From JAZDJJ01 sp043804035 (GTDB lineage: Bacteria > Bacteroidota > Bacteroidia > Palsa-948), in the NCBI GenBank assembly GCA_043804035.1, contig JAZDJJ010000048.1, positions 1 through 12,189 of the forward strand: 12,189 bases of DNA, read 5' to 3'. The position numbers and the translations under genes are program-made. The notes below the pieces were generated by a model. It saw nothing but the letters and a program-made list of their open reading frames with translations, was not told the DNA's origin and did not search any database. Of this stretch, positions 1 to 6,152 are shown in pieces. The stretch's first letter is position 1. Each line of letters begins with the position of its first letter.

Positions 1-1
1 T

Positions 2-130
2 GAAAATAATTACGAAAAGGGAATAAAAATAAGTGATAAAGAAGCAGAAAAAATTAACATCGAAAGAAACGATTTTCATGGAGAATGGAATTATACAATC
101 AAACCTAATATCGTAAATGTTATTACGTAA
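2..130 (+). CDS. ISAzo13-type transposase, C-terminal end (partial)
   Basis: An open frame runs in from the left window edge and stops at 130, giving the last 42 residues of a larger protein. The tail contains EKGIKISDKEA, then NIERNDFHGEWNYTIKP. From memory of the family, the pattern 'GIK(V/I)SD...FHGEWNYTI.P' is characteristic of the C-terminus of ISAzo13 (Rhodopirellula-type DDE) transposases. These cut and paste an insertion sequence using a DDE catalytic domain, which would lie outside the window. The gene is cut by the window, so its integrity cannot be judged. The 21-bp tandem repeats starting 30 bases after the stop fit the idea that the element's right end lies just downstream. The family call rests on the short motif only. 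Confidence 0.65.
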   Translation, partial: ENNYEKGIKISDKEAEKINIERNDFHGEWNYTIKPNIVNVIT

Positions 131-159
131 CAACTCCTAAGCAGGTCTATTTAGGAAAT

Positions 160-254
160 CCCGACCTGTAAAGTGGAAACTCCGACCTGTAAAGTGGAAA
201 CTCCGACCTGTAAAGTGGAGACAACCTACTGCAAAGTGGAGACAACCTACTGCA
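160..254. repeat. 21-bp direct tandem repeat beside the transposase
   Basis: Four consecutive 21-bp units lie at 160-180, 181-201, 202-222 and 223-243, with a partial fifth to 254. The first three read CCGACCTGTAAAGTGGAAAC or differ from it by one base near the end (GGAGAC). The fourth and fifth have diverged to AACCTACTGCAAAGTGG-like sequence. The array starts 30 bases after the transposase stop codon. A period of two helical turns is what repeated binding sites on one face of the DNA would show, so an insertion-sequence end with several transposase sites is a plausible reading. That role is inference. Confidence 0.8.
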
Positions 255-306
255 CACCCGACAGACACTTCCGCTCAATCCACCTACGGCAAGCCACATT
301 TGTATT

Positions 307-404
307 TGCCCCTTTTTCTTCTAAAAATTCTCTTTGATTTGTTCGTCATGGCGGGATTGACACGCCATCTCATTTGTTCGTCATGGCGAGATTGACCCGC
401 CACC
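307..404 (-). repeat. Decayed inverted copy of the dispersed hairpin repeat
   Basis: Read on the minus strand this matches the intergenic repeats at 4777-4900 and 10472-10612. It has two units of about 35 bp (341-375 and 376-404), each containing CCGCCATGACGAAC-like sequence. They are followed by AAATCAAAGAGAATTTTTAG, which corresponds to the segment after the last unit in the other copies. The stems are eroded: the first unit keeps ATGGCG/CGCCAT and the second TGGCG/CGCCA, while the GGGTCAAAGCCC core is altered. It is the most diverged copy in the window. Confidence 0.75.
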
Positions 405-563
405 AATAAAGAACCACAATTTCTTCTTTACTTCGGCAAATTTCGGCAAAGATCAATTACTAAGCTCAGTAGACCATCTCCTGTCTTGAAAAATATTATG
501 TGCTTTCTTCCATCAGAAAAGTTGCATTAGTTACTTGAATTTAGGGATTAACCAATAACGATT

Positions 564-1673
564 TTAGTAAAACCCATATTCATATTTCACAATGGTAATG
601 CTTTGCTTTTGTATTTGTCGGGTTACTTGTGAAGTGAGCATCATCACCATTTTTCCATCTTGTGCGGAAGAAGGAATCTTATCATAAAGAAAAATTATTT
701 CGTTGATTTGAATTCCATTTCTAAAAAAAATTTCTTTCACTACATTTCCTCTTTCGTTATCTCTTTTATCAAATAATTCATCTATCTGTTGAAGCGATGT
801 TGTATTCTTTGCCGACTCAACATAAGCAGAATCATATTCAAAAATCCATTTATCTTCTCTCTGTCCTGAAGTGTTATCTGAAATTATTTTTTCAACGAGG
901 CATCCTGCGTTATCATATTTGTAATTAGTAGAAATACGTAACCACGCTACTGTAAATTCGTAGGATTCATCTGTAAGTTTTCCTTTCGCAAAATTCAAAA
1001 TCCCCTCCTTGTATATTTTCCCTTCATCGTTCAGGCATTTTTTCCTTTTCTGATTAGGACTTTGATATACATATTCAAATTTCTCTTGTGATAAAATTGT
1101 TTGCACAGATAACCGAAATTCTTTTTTGTCAATACTGCTATTTGTCTCCTTGCAAACAGTTTGTTTTTTTATGTTGCCGTCAGCATAGTATTCGTAATAG
1201 CATGCATTAAAAAACTCTCCAATCATACTTCGTTTCATTTGCAGATGTCCTGTTGAAGTGTAAAAAAAATTTGTAACTAATGTGTCGTACTTATATTGAA
1301 AATCCACTTTAGTATATCCTTTCCTGATGATTCTTCGTCTGCGATAAATCGGAGGCACTTGGGTTTCAATTTTTTCTGTTGCGGTGATGACGTTGTAAAA
1401 GTATTTTATAATGTTTCCATCCGTGTCAAATTCATACATACGGAAAAGTCCTTGGTCGTGAATAATTTTTCCATCTGGCTTATTTACAATATTTGCTTTG
1501 ATGAATTTTATTTTATTCTCTTTAATGAATGCTTTATTGAACGAGGGTTCGGATAGAAAAATATCAGACGGGGAGTTATCAATAATTTGAGCAGACACAT
1601 CTCCCTCACCCTTCATAAAGAAAGGAAACAAAAACATCAGAATATAAAATGCGAATTGAAAAATCAAAAACAT
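564..1673 (-). CDS. Secreted protein with YD-like repeats, function unknown
   Basis: A 369-residue protein that I cannot assign to a named family. Residues 1-20 are strongly hydrophobic (MFLIFQFAFYILMFLFPFFM), and VSA-Q near residues 26-29 offers a signal-peptidase site, so export is likely. The body shows recurring Tyr-rich strand-turn-strand units: MYEFDTDGNIIKY (79-91), YYEYYADGNIKKQ (159-171), YKYDNAGCLVEK (251-262), FEYD (278-281), and a C-terminal YEYGFY. These Y-x-(Y/F)-D-x-x-G-N units resemble the YD/RHS-like beta-hairpins of many secreted Bacteroidota proteins, without the size of a true RHS toxin. The gene starts 16 bases after the MoxR gene on the same strand, so the two are probably cotranscribed. 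There is no T9SS tail and no lipobox. A surface or periplasmic structural role is only a guess. Confidence 0.75.
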   Translation of the reverse strand: MFLIFQFAFYILMFLFPFFMKGEGDVSAQIIDNSPSDIFLSEPSFNKAFIKENKIKFIKANIVNKPDGKIIHDQGLFRMYEFDTDGNIIKYFYNVITATEKIETQVPPIYRRRRIIRKGYTKVDFQYKYDTLVTNFFYTSTGHLQMKRSMIGEFFNACYYEYYADGNIKKQTVCKETNSSIDKKEFRLSVQTILSQEKFEYVYQSPNQKRKKCLNDEGKIYKEGILNFAKGKLTDESYEFTVAWLRISTNYKYDNAGCLVEKIISDNTSGQREDKWIFEYDSAYVESAKNTTSLQQIDELFDKRDNERGNVVKEIFFRNGIQINEIIFLYDKIPSSAQDGKMVMMLTSQVTRQIQKQSITIVKYEYGFY

Positions 1674-1689
1674 ATTATTGTTTCATTTA

Positions 1690-2655
1690 TTATGGTAGGC
1701 ATGCTTTTACAATGTCCTCAACAGAAAATCCTTCTGCTTCTGCTTTGTAATTTCGGACTATACGATGACGAAGAATGGAAAGTGCAACTGAATATACATC
1801 TTCAATATCGGGAGAATATTTTCCATGTATTACAGCATGTGCTTTTGCTCCAAGAATTAAATATTGTGAAGCCCTTGGTCCAGCGCCCCATGAAACGTAT
1901 TGATTTACTATGGAGTTTGCATTTGAATCGCCGGGTCGGGTGCTTGCTGCTAACCTGACAGCAAACTGCAATACATTGTCAGTTACCGGTATTTTACGGA
2001 TAAGATTCTGAAAAAATAATATTTCTTCACCACTGATTATTTTGTTCAATTCTACATTGTAATCAGAAGTGGTGTTTTTTACCACCAAAATTTCTTCATC
2101 AAATTTCGGATAGGTAAGCCACACATTGAACATAAAACGATCTAACTGTGCTTCAGGCAAAGGATAAGTTCCCTCCTGCTCAATTGGATTTTGAGTGGCG
2201 AGTACAAAAAACGGATTGCCAAGTTCATATCTTTTTCCTGCGGCAGTAACGGCTCTTTCCTGCATAGCTTCTAAAAGTGCTGATTGGGTTTTAGGAGGAG
2301 TGCGATTTATTTCATCTGCTAAAATAATATTAGCAAAGAGTGGTCCTTTTAAGAAACGAAACTGACGGTTTTCATCCAATATTTCTGTCCCTATAATATC
2401 AGATGGCATTAAATCGGGAGTAAACTGAATACGACTATATTCCAATCCTAAAACTTTAGAGATGGTATTTACCAAAAGTGTTTTTGCTAACCCCGGCACA
2501 CCTACAAACAAACAATGTCCGCGACTGAAAATGCAAATGAGAACATCTTCAATTACTTTATGTTGCCCTATAATTATCTTTCCAATTTCAGTAGTAAGCA
2601 GGTGATGTTTTTCACGCAGGGCATCAACAGCTTCTACATCATCACGATAAATCAT
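1690..2655 (-). CDS. MoxR-family AAA+ ATPase
   Basis: A 321-residue AAA+ ATPase of the MoxR type, normal length for the family. It shows Walker A GVPGLAKT (52-59), Walker B IILADEINR (110-118), sensor 1 LATQNP (152-157) followed by the family signature EGTYPLPEAQLDRFMF (161-176), and a GAGPRASQ sensor-2 region (257-264). All the nucleotide-binding residues expected for activity are present. MoxR ATPases usually act as chaperones that mature or activate metal- or VWA-domain partners and commonly sit next to DUF58 and VWA genes. Here neither is adjacent: the downstream neighbour is the YD-repeat secreted protein, 16 bases away, and upstream lies only a broken T9SS tail. The exported VWA protein at 6153 is on the other strand and is not an obvious partner. 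The ATG at 2655 gives the standard N-terminus. Confidence 0.93.
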   Translation of the reverse strand: MIYRDDVEAVDALREKHHLLTTEIGKIIIGQHKVIEDVLICIFSRGHCLFVGVPGLAKTLLVNTISKVLGLEYSRIQFTPDLMPSDIIGTEILDENRQFRFLKGPLFANIILADEINRTPPKTQSALLEAMQERAVTAAGKRYELGNPFFVLATQNPIEQEGTYPLPEAQLDRFMFNVWLTYPKFDEEILVVKNTTSDYNVELNKIISGEEILFFQNLIRKIPVTDNVLQFAVRLAASTRPGDSNANSIVNQYVSWGAGPRASQYLILGAKAHAVIHGKYSPDIEDVYSVALSILRHRIVRNYKAEAEGFSVEDIVKACLP

Positions 2656-2734
2656 AAAAAGATTATTGTAACAGATTATTTAATTTTAATTTGTGTGATT
2701 CGTGTCAAATCCAAACTTTATGGACAAATACTAA

Positions 2735-2935
2735 TTACTGTATCATAAGTTTTCCTATATAAATTTTCTCTTTACCTGTATGATTTTCGTTCAGTAGATA
2801 AACTTTTACAAAATAAAGTCCTTTAGGTTCTTTAGAAATATCAATAACAAATGACTGATGACCGGCAATTGATGATTGATATACTTTTTCTCCAAGCACA
2901 TTGTAAATCTCTATTGAATTTATTTTGTCTACTCT
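2735..2935 (-). pseudogene. Orphan T9SS type A sorting-domain fragment
   Basis: The minus strand encodes about 66 residues between two stops: DKINSIEIYNVLGEKVYQSS, then a middle stretch ending SFVIDISKEPKGLYFVKVYL, then GKEKIYIGKLMIQ and stop. 'IEIYNVLGEKVY', '(I/L)DIS..PKGLYFVKV' and a final 'GKLMIQ' are the conserved blocks of the C-terminal sorting domain that sends cargo through the Bacteroidota type IX secretion system. The frame is closed by TAA directly upstream (2936-2938), no start codon fits, and no cargo domain precedes it. It is therefore a remnant of a lost secreted protein rather than a gene. It lies between the PorE-like gene and the MoxR gene on the same strand. Confidence 0.8.
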
Positions 2936-2974
2936 TTATATGGCTTTTCGGCATCCGCCTTGTTTTTAAAATGA

Positions 2975-4600
2975 TTACTTATTTTTTTTATTAGAAGGAG
3001 ATGTATATCCATCCGGCTTTAGAACAATATTTTTTTCTATCTGCGATTTGAAAGAACTCTTGTCAAACAATTCTATATTATTTGTATATGGCTCGTAACC
3101 TGGAACTTCTGTAAAAATATTAAATTTTCCGGGAGGAAGTATTATCACATATCTTCCTGAATTAGGGTTCGGAAGATAACTACCAAAAATCTCACCGTTT
3201 TTTGTATCGGTAACTGTGATGAATACAAAAACAGGGTCTAAAGGTTTTGATTCATCTGCACTCACCACTTTCCCTGTAATTACTGTATAATTATAATCCA
3301 CATCCAGGAAATCCACACGATAAATATCCTGGTCGCCAAAACCACCCTTACGCAAAGATGAAATATATCCATATTTTCCACTGGCAGAAATCCGAAGATT
3401 CATATCATCTTCAGGAGAATTGATAGGATACCCCATGTTTTTTATTCCTGAAAATTTCCGAGAGGATTCATCCCATTGTGCATAAAAAATATCATAACCG
3501 CCCATGCTTGTATGTCCCATAGAAGAAAAATAAAGTGTTTTGCCATCAGGCGAAATATTTGGGAAGTCCTCGTTGAAAGGAGTATTTATTTCTGCTCCGA
3601 GATTTTGTGCCGGTCCCCAATTTCCTGTAGGCAATCGCCTGCAAACATAAATATCTGAACCTCCAAATCCATCAGATCGGATGCTGGCAAAATAAATGGT
3701 GTTGCCATCAGCAGTTATGGATGCGGCAATCTCTTGTCCTTTGAAAGAATTAATCTGCTCGTCAAGCATAATAGGTTCTTTGAAATTCCGATTTTTATCG
3801 GACTGAGAAATATAAATATCACCAGTACCTTGCAGATTATCGAAATAAATCAGCAGGAAATCGCCATTGCTTGAAAGTCCTACTGCTTCTTCATCGCCAT
3901 CTTGAGAATTGATGACTCTGCCCAGTGGTTTGGTTTTAGTGAATTTTCCATCTTTCACTTTAGAAAAATAAATGTTTGCTCTCCACAAACCGTCAGGATT
4001 TTGCAAGGCGCCACTCTCAGGTCGTTTAGTATTAAAAATTAAAAAGGACTCATCAGAAGGAACAAAAGGAAAATAATCGGGATATTGTGAATTGACATCT
4101 TTGCCGAGATTTTCAAATTTAACGTTCAGCGGATATTTTATCAGTTCTTTAGCATTATAGCAATACTGAATTTGCTGGTTAACTTCTTTCAGGTTATCAG
4201 AATTTCCTTTCCCCGCTTGTTTGAACCGATTAAATAATTTAATTGCATCATCAAATTTATAATCGTACTGGTATGCTCTCGCTAAAAGAAAAACAGCATC
4301 GGGGTCTGCCTCTTTTGAACTAACAACTTTTTCAAGATAAGTAATTGCTTTTGATTTATCAATATCTGTATTCAGATAACAAACACCAATACGATAATTG
4401 TATTTTTCATTATTTGATTCTTTTGAAAGAAGCACAAGATATTCATCAATTGCGCCTTCAAAATTTCCATTCTTAAAATATTCTTCTGCTAATTTAAAAT
4501 CTCCTTTGGCTGCATTCTTTTTTTTTTGTGTCTGCGAAAAAGTAATCAAAGAAAGCAGAAAAAAAAGGAAACAGAAAAATGTAATTCTAACGATTGGCAT
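2975..4600 (-). CDS. TPR / PD40 propeller / CRD protein (PorE-like, no OmpA domain)
   Basis: I start this at ATG 4600 rather than at the upstream TTG (4624), because the ATG begins directly at a clean signal peptide (MPIVRITFFCFLFFLLSLITFS, cleavage near FSQTQ). The resulting 541-residue exported protein has TPR-like helices in roughly residues 30-150 (e.g. LAEEYFKNGNFEGAIDEYL). A PD40/WD40-like beta-propeller follows at about 165-425, with blades such as ISPDGKTLYFSS and GGSDIYV/GGYDIFY. A carboxypeptidase-regulatory-like beta-sandwich lies at about 440-525 (VITGKVVSADESKPLDPVFV). This is the domain order of PorE, the T9SS-associated envelope protein, but PorE and its relatives normally end with an OmpA C-terminal peptidoglycan-binding domain. 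Here the protein stops at a Lys-rich tail. It may be a truncated paralogue or a family member that does not bind the cell wall. TACGTTTG at 4622-4629 is its probable promoter box. Confidence 0.85.
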   Translation of the reverse strand: MPIVRITFFCFLFFLLSLITFSQTQKKKNAAKGDFKLAEEYFKNGNFEGAIDEYLVLLSKESNNEKYNYRIGVCYLNTDIDKSKAITYLEKVVSSKEADPDAVFLLARAYQYDYKFDDAIKLFNRFKQAGKGNSDNLKEVNQQIQYCYNAKELIKYPLNVKFENLGKDVNSQYPDYFPFVPSDESFLIFNTKRPESGALQNPDGLWRANIYFSKVKDGKFTKTKPLGRVINSQDGDEEAVGLSSNGDFLLIYFDNLQGTGDIYISQSDKNRNFKEPIMLDEQINSFKGQEIAASITADGNTIYFASIRSDGFGGSDIYVCRRLPTGNWGPAQNLGAEINTPFNEDFPNISPDGKTLYFSSMGHTSMGGYDIFYAQWDESSRKFSGIKNMGYPINSPEDDMNLRISASGKYGYISSLRKGGFGDQDIYRVDFLDVDYNYTVITGKVVSADESKPLDPVFVFITVTDTKNGEIFGSYLPNPNSGRYVIILPPGKFNIFTEVPGYEPYTNNIELFDKSSFKSQIEKNIVLKPDGYTSPSNKKNK

Positions 4601-4621
4601 AATTATATTATTTAATGACGA

Positions 4622-4629
4622 CAAACGTA
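4622..4629 (-). promoter_or_regulatory. Promoter -7 box of the PorE-like gene
   Basis: Read on the minus strand the bases are TACGTTTG, an exact match to the Bacteroidota -7 consensus TAnnTTTG. They lie 21 bases upstream of ATG 4600, giving a short 5' leader. The box is the outer end of the dispersed repeat (copy A). No good -33 TTG is present at 19-21 bases, because this copy has lost the CAATG found at that place in copy B, so promoter strength is uncertain. Confidence 0.5.
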
Positions 4630-4776
4630 CATAAAATTTTAATTACACATATTTCGGCAAGCTCAATACAAGTATTTTCGGCATTTCGGCAAATTTCGGC
4701 TATTTCGGCAAGCTCAATAACCTGCTCAATTACCAAGCTCAATACGAGAACGGGATAAAAATCAAAAAGATTTATA

Positions 4777-4878
4777 GATGGCGGGTCAAAGCCCGCCATG
4801 ACGAACTAATGATGGAGGGTCAAAGCCCGCCATGACGAACTAATGATGGAGGGTCAAAGCCCGCCATGACGAACAAAT
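4777..4878. repeat. Three-unit hairpin array, period 34 bp
   Basis: Three head-to-tail 34-bp units start at 4777, 4811 and 4845. The first contains a perfect 8-bp stem, ATGGCGGG at 4778-4785 and CCCGCCAT at 4792-4799, with loop TCAAAG. The second and third carry ATGGAGGG in the left arm, one mismatch in the stem, while the right arm is unchanged. Each unit ends with GACGAACTAAT or GACGAACAAAT. Confidence 0.9.
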
Positions 4879-4971
4879 CAAAAAGGATTTATAGAAAAAA
4901 TATAGGTTGCTATTTTCTAATTACTTATTTCTATACCATTTTCTATTTTCACATAACCAAATACTCGTATT

Positions 4972-5125
4972 GAGATTGCTGAAATAAGCGAAGCGAAATG
5001 GAAGCAATCTCTAATCTGCCTGTGCCGACTTGTCTGCGTGCGGACGCACAGGCAGAACACGGCAGATAGGTAGCAGGGACAGAGATTGCTTCGGGTTGTT
5101 AAGGCAACCCTCGCAATGACGTTTA
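4972..5125. repeat. Nested palindromic repeat
   Basis: A set of overlapping inverted repeats. GAGATTGCT (4972-4980) pairs with AGCAATCTC (5003-5011). A perfect 12-bp pair, GAAGCAATCTCT (5001-5012) and AGAGATTGCTTC (5081-5092), encloses CTGCCTGTGC (5016-5025) paired with GCACAGGCAG (5046-5055), with TGCGT/ACGCA at the centre. A small stem GGGTTG/CAACCC (5093-5098 and 5105-5110) follows. CCCTCGCAATGACGTTTA (5108-5125) is identical to bases 6214-6231 inside the VWA gene. No gene is visible in the stretch, and it probably consists of two or more short palindromic elements inserted next to or into each other. Confidence 0.85.
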
Positions 5126-5162
5126 TTTGTATTTTTAGAACTGCCCTTATAAGAAAAAAAGA

Positions 5163-5195
5163 TTTGATTCTTGTATCGCATCAAAATTATATTTG
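5163..5195 (+). promoter_or_regulatory. Promoter of the transketolase-VWA operon
   Basis: TTTG at 5163-5166 and TATATTTG at 5188-5195 match the Bacteroidota -33 and -7 elements with a 21-base spacer. The expected transcription start is about 5200, some 20 bases before ATG 5220. It lies just after the repeat cluster and is the only good candidate upstream of the three-gene operon. Confidence 0.6.
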
Positions 5196-5219
5196 CTCCT
5201 TTTTTTTATTAAGTGTTAA

Positions 5220-6140
5220 ATGAATTTCGGTTACTTTTGTTTTCTGTTTTTGAAAAATCAATGTCTCTCTAAAAAAATTTATCTTCTCTCAGTGAAATCA
5301 ATTGATGAACTAAAAAAAATCTGTTCGCAAGTAAGGCGCGACATTGTGCGAATGATACACGCACATCAATCCGGACATCCGGGAGGTTCGCTTGGTTGTA
5401 CAGAATATTTTGTTGCATTATACTTTTCAATTCTGAAACACAATCCAAAAAATTTTACGATGGATGGAATTGACGAAGACATTTTTTTTCTTTCCAACGG
5501 ACATATTTCTCCTCTGTGGTATAGTACGCTTGCCCGTTCAGGATACTTTGATGTGAAGGAATTATCTACATTCAGAAAAATAAATTCACGTCTGCAAGGA
5601 CATCCCGGTACTCATGAAAAATTGCCGGGTATAAGAATTGCTTCCGGTTCTCTCGGACAAGGACTCTCTGTTGCCTGTGGAGCAGCACTTGCGAAAAAAT
5701 TAAATAAAGATTCTCATCTTGTTTTCAGTTTGCACGGTGATGGCGAAATTCAGGAAGGACAAATCTGGGAAGCGGCAATGTTTGCATCTGCACATAAGAT
5801 TGATAATCTGATTTCCACTATAGATTGGAATGGACAACAGATTGATGGACCAGTAGATAAAGTAATTCCGCTTGGCGACCTGAAAGCAAAATGGCAGGCA
5901 TTCGGATGGAATGTTTTGCAAATCAATAACGGAAATAATATTGAAGAAGTTATCTCTATTATAAACGAAGCAAAGAAGCAGACAAGGAAAGAAAAACCGA
6001 TAATGATTTTAATGAAAACAGAAATGGGATACGGAGTAGATTTTATGACAAACAATCACAAATGGCATGGCGTTGCACCCAATGATGAACAATTACAAAA
6101 AGCACTTTCGCAATTAAAAGAAACATTAGGAGATTATTAA
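5220..6140 (+). CDS. Transketolase, N-terminal (TPP-binding) subunit
   Basis: This is the first half of a split transketolase. It would bind thiamine diphosphate and, with the C-terminal half encoded at 7707, transfer two-carbon ketol units in the non-oxidative pentose phosphate pathway in the cytosol. Visible landmarks are VRRDIVRMIHAHQSGHPGGS (38-57), LSNGHISPLWY (91-101), GHPGTHEKLPGI (127-138), SGSLGQGLS (142-150), and the TPP/metal motif from GDGEIQEGQIWEAAM (173-187) to DWNGQQIDGP (202-211), all intact. The start is uncertain. ATG 5220 fits the promoter and gives 306 residues, but residues 1-24 have no family counterpart. GTG 5292 would give 282 residues beginning at the conserved 'SIDELKKI...VRRDIVR', the usual length. 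The stop is 12 bases before the VWA gene. An unrelated gene separates the two transketolase halves. Confidence 0.93.
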   Translation: MNFGYFCFLFLKNQCLSKKIYLLSVKSIDELKKICSQVRRDIVRMIHAHQSGHPGGSLGCTEYFVALYFSILKHNPKNFTMDGIDEDIFFLSNGHISPLWYSTLARSGYFDVKELSTFRKINSRLQGHPGTHEKLPGIRIASGSLGQGLSVACGAALAKKLNKDSHLVFSLHGDGEIQEGQIWEAAMFASAHKIDNLISTIDWNGQQIDGPVDKVIPLGDLKAKWQAFGWNVLQINNGNNIEEVISIINEAKKQTRKEKPIMILMKTEMGYGVDFMTNNHKWHGVAPNDEQLQKALSQLKETLGDY

Positions 6141-6152
6141 ATTCATCTACGA

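Larger units (their letters stand above)
131..563. other. gene-free stretch with repeats
   Basis: No open frame worth calling is present on either strand between the transposase stop and the end of the minus-strand gene at 564. The stretch holds the 21-bp tandem array, a decayed inverted copy of the dispersed hairpin repeat (307-404), and a short TTCGGCAAATTTCGGCAAA patch around 434-452. That patch resembles the TTTCGGCA-rich stretch at 4651-4745. Beyond about 465 I see no recognisable element. Confidence 0.6.
4621..4965. repeat. Dispersed composite repeat, copy A
   Basis: The left end (from about 4624) reads ACGTACATAAAATTTTAATT, matching copies at 10419 and 12148 with one T fewer. A copy-specific stretch rich in TTTCGGCA and AAGCTCAAT (4651-4745) follows. 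After it come AAATCAAAAAGATTTATAGA, three hairpin units (4777-4878), and a conserved right arm from about 4875 to 4965. Blocks of that arm, such as CTATTTTCTAATTACTTATT and ATACCATTTTCTATTTTCAC, recur almost unchanged in copy B. The element fills the space between the divergent PorE-like gene and the transketolase operon. Confidence 0.85.

Noticed and set aside
564..1673. RHS-type polymorphic toxin
   Set aside because: Only a few degenerate YD-like units are present, with no core cage, cleavage motif, variable C-terminal toxin or adjacent immunity gene.
1587..1958. 123-codon plus-strand frame
   Set aside because: It lies antisense over the MoxR gene and the start of the YD-repeat gene, both convincing on the minus strand, and its translation resembles no family.
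4608..4799. Open frame of 63 codons on the minus strand across the repeats
   Set aside because: It consists almost entirely of repeat sequence (IELAEI-type residues come from the TTTCGGCAAGCTCAAT units) and has no recognisable domain.
4777..4878. CRISPR array
   Set aside because: The units are contiguous 34-bp repeats with no unique spacers, and no cas genes are present.
5750..6055. 101-codon minus-strand frame
   Set aside because: It is antisense to the conserved core of the transketolase N-terminal half, which is unambiguous.
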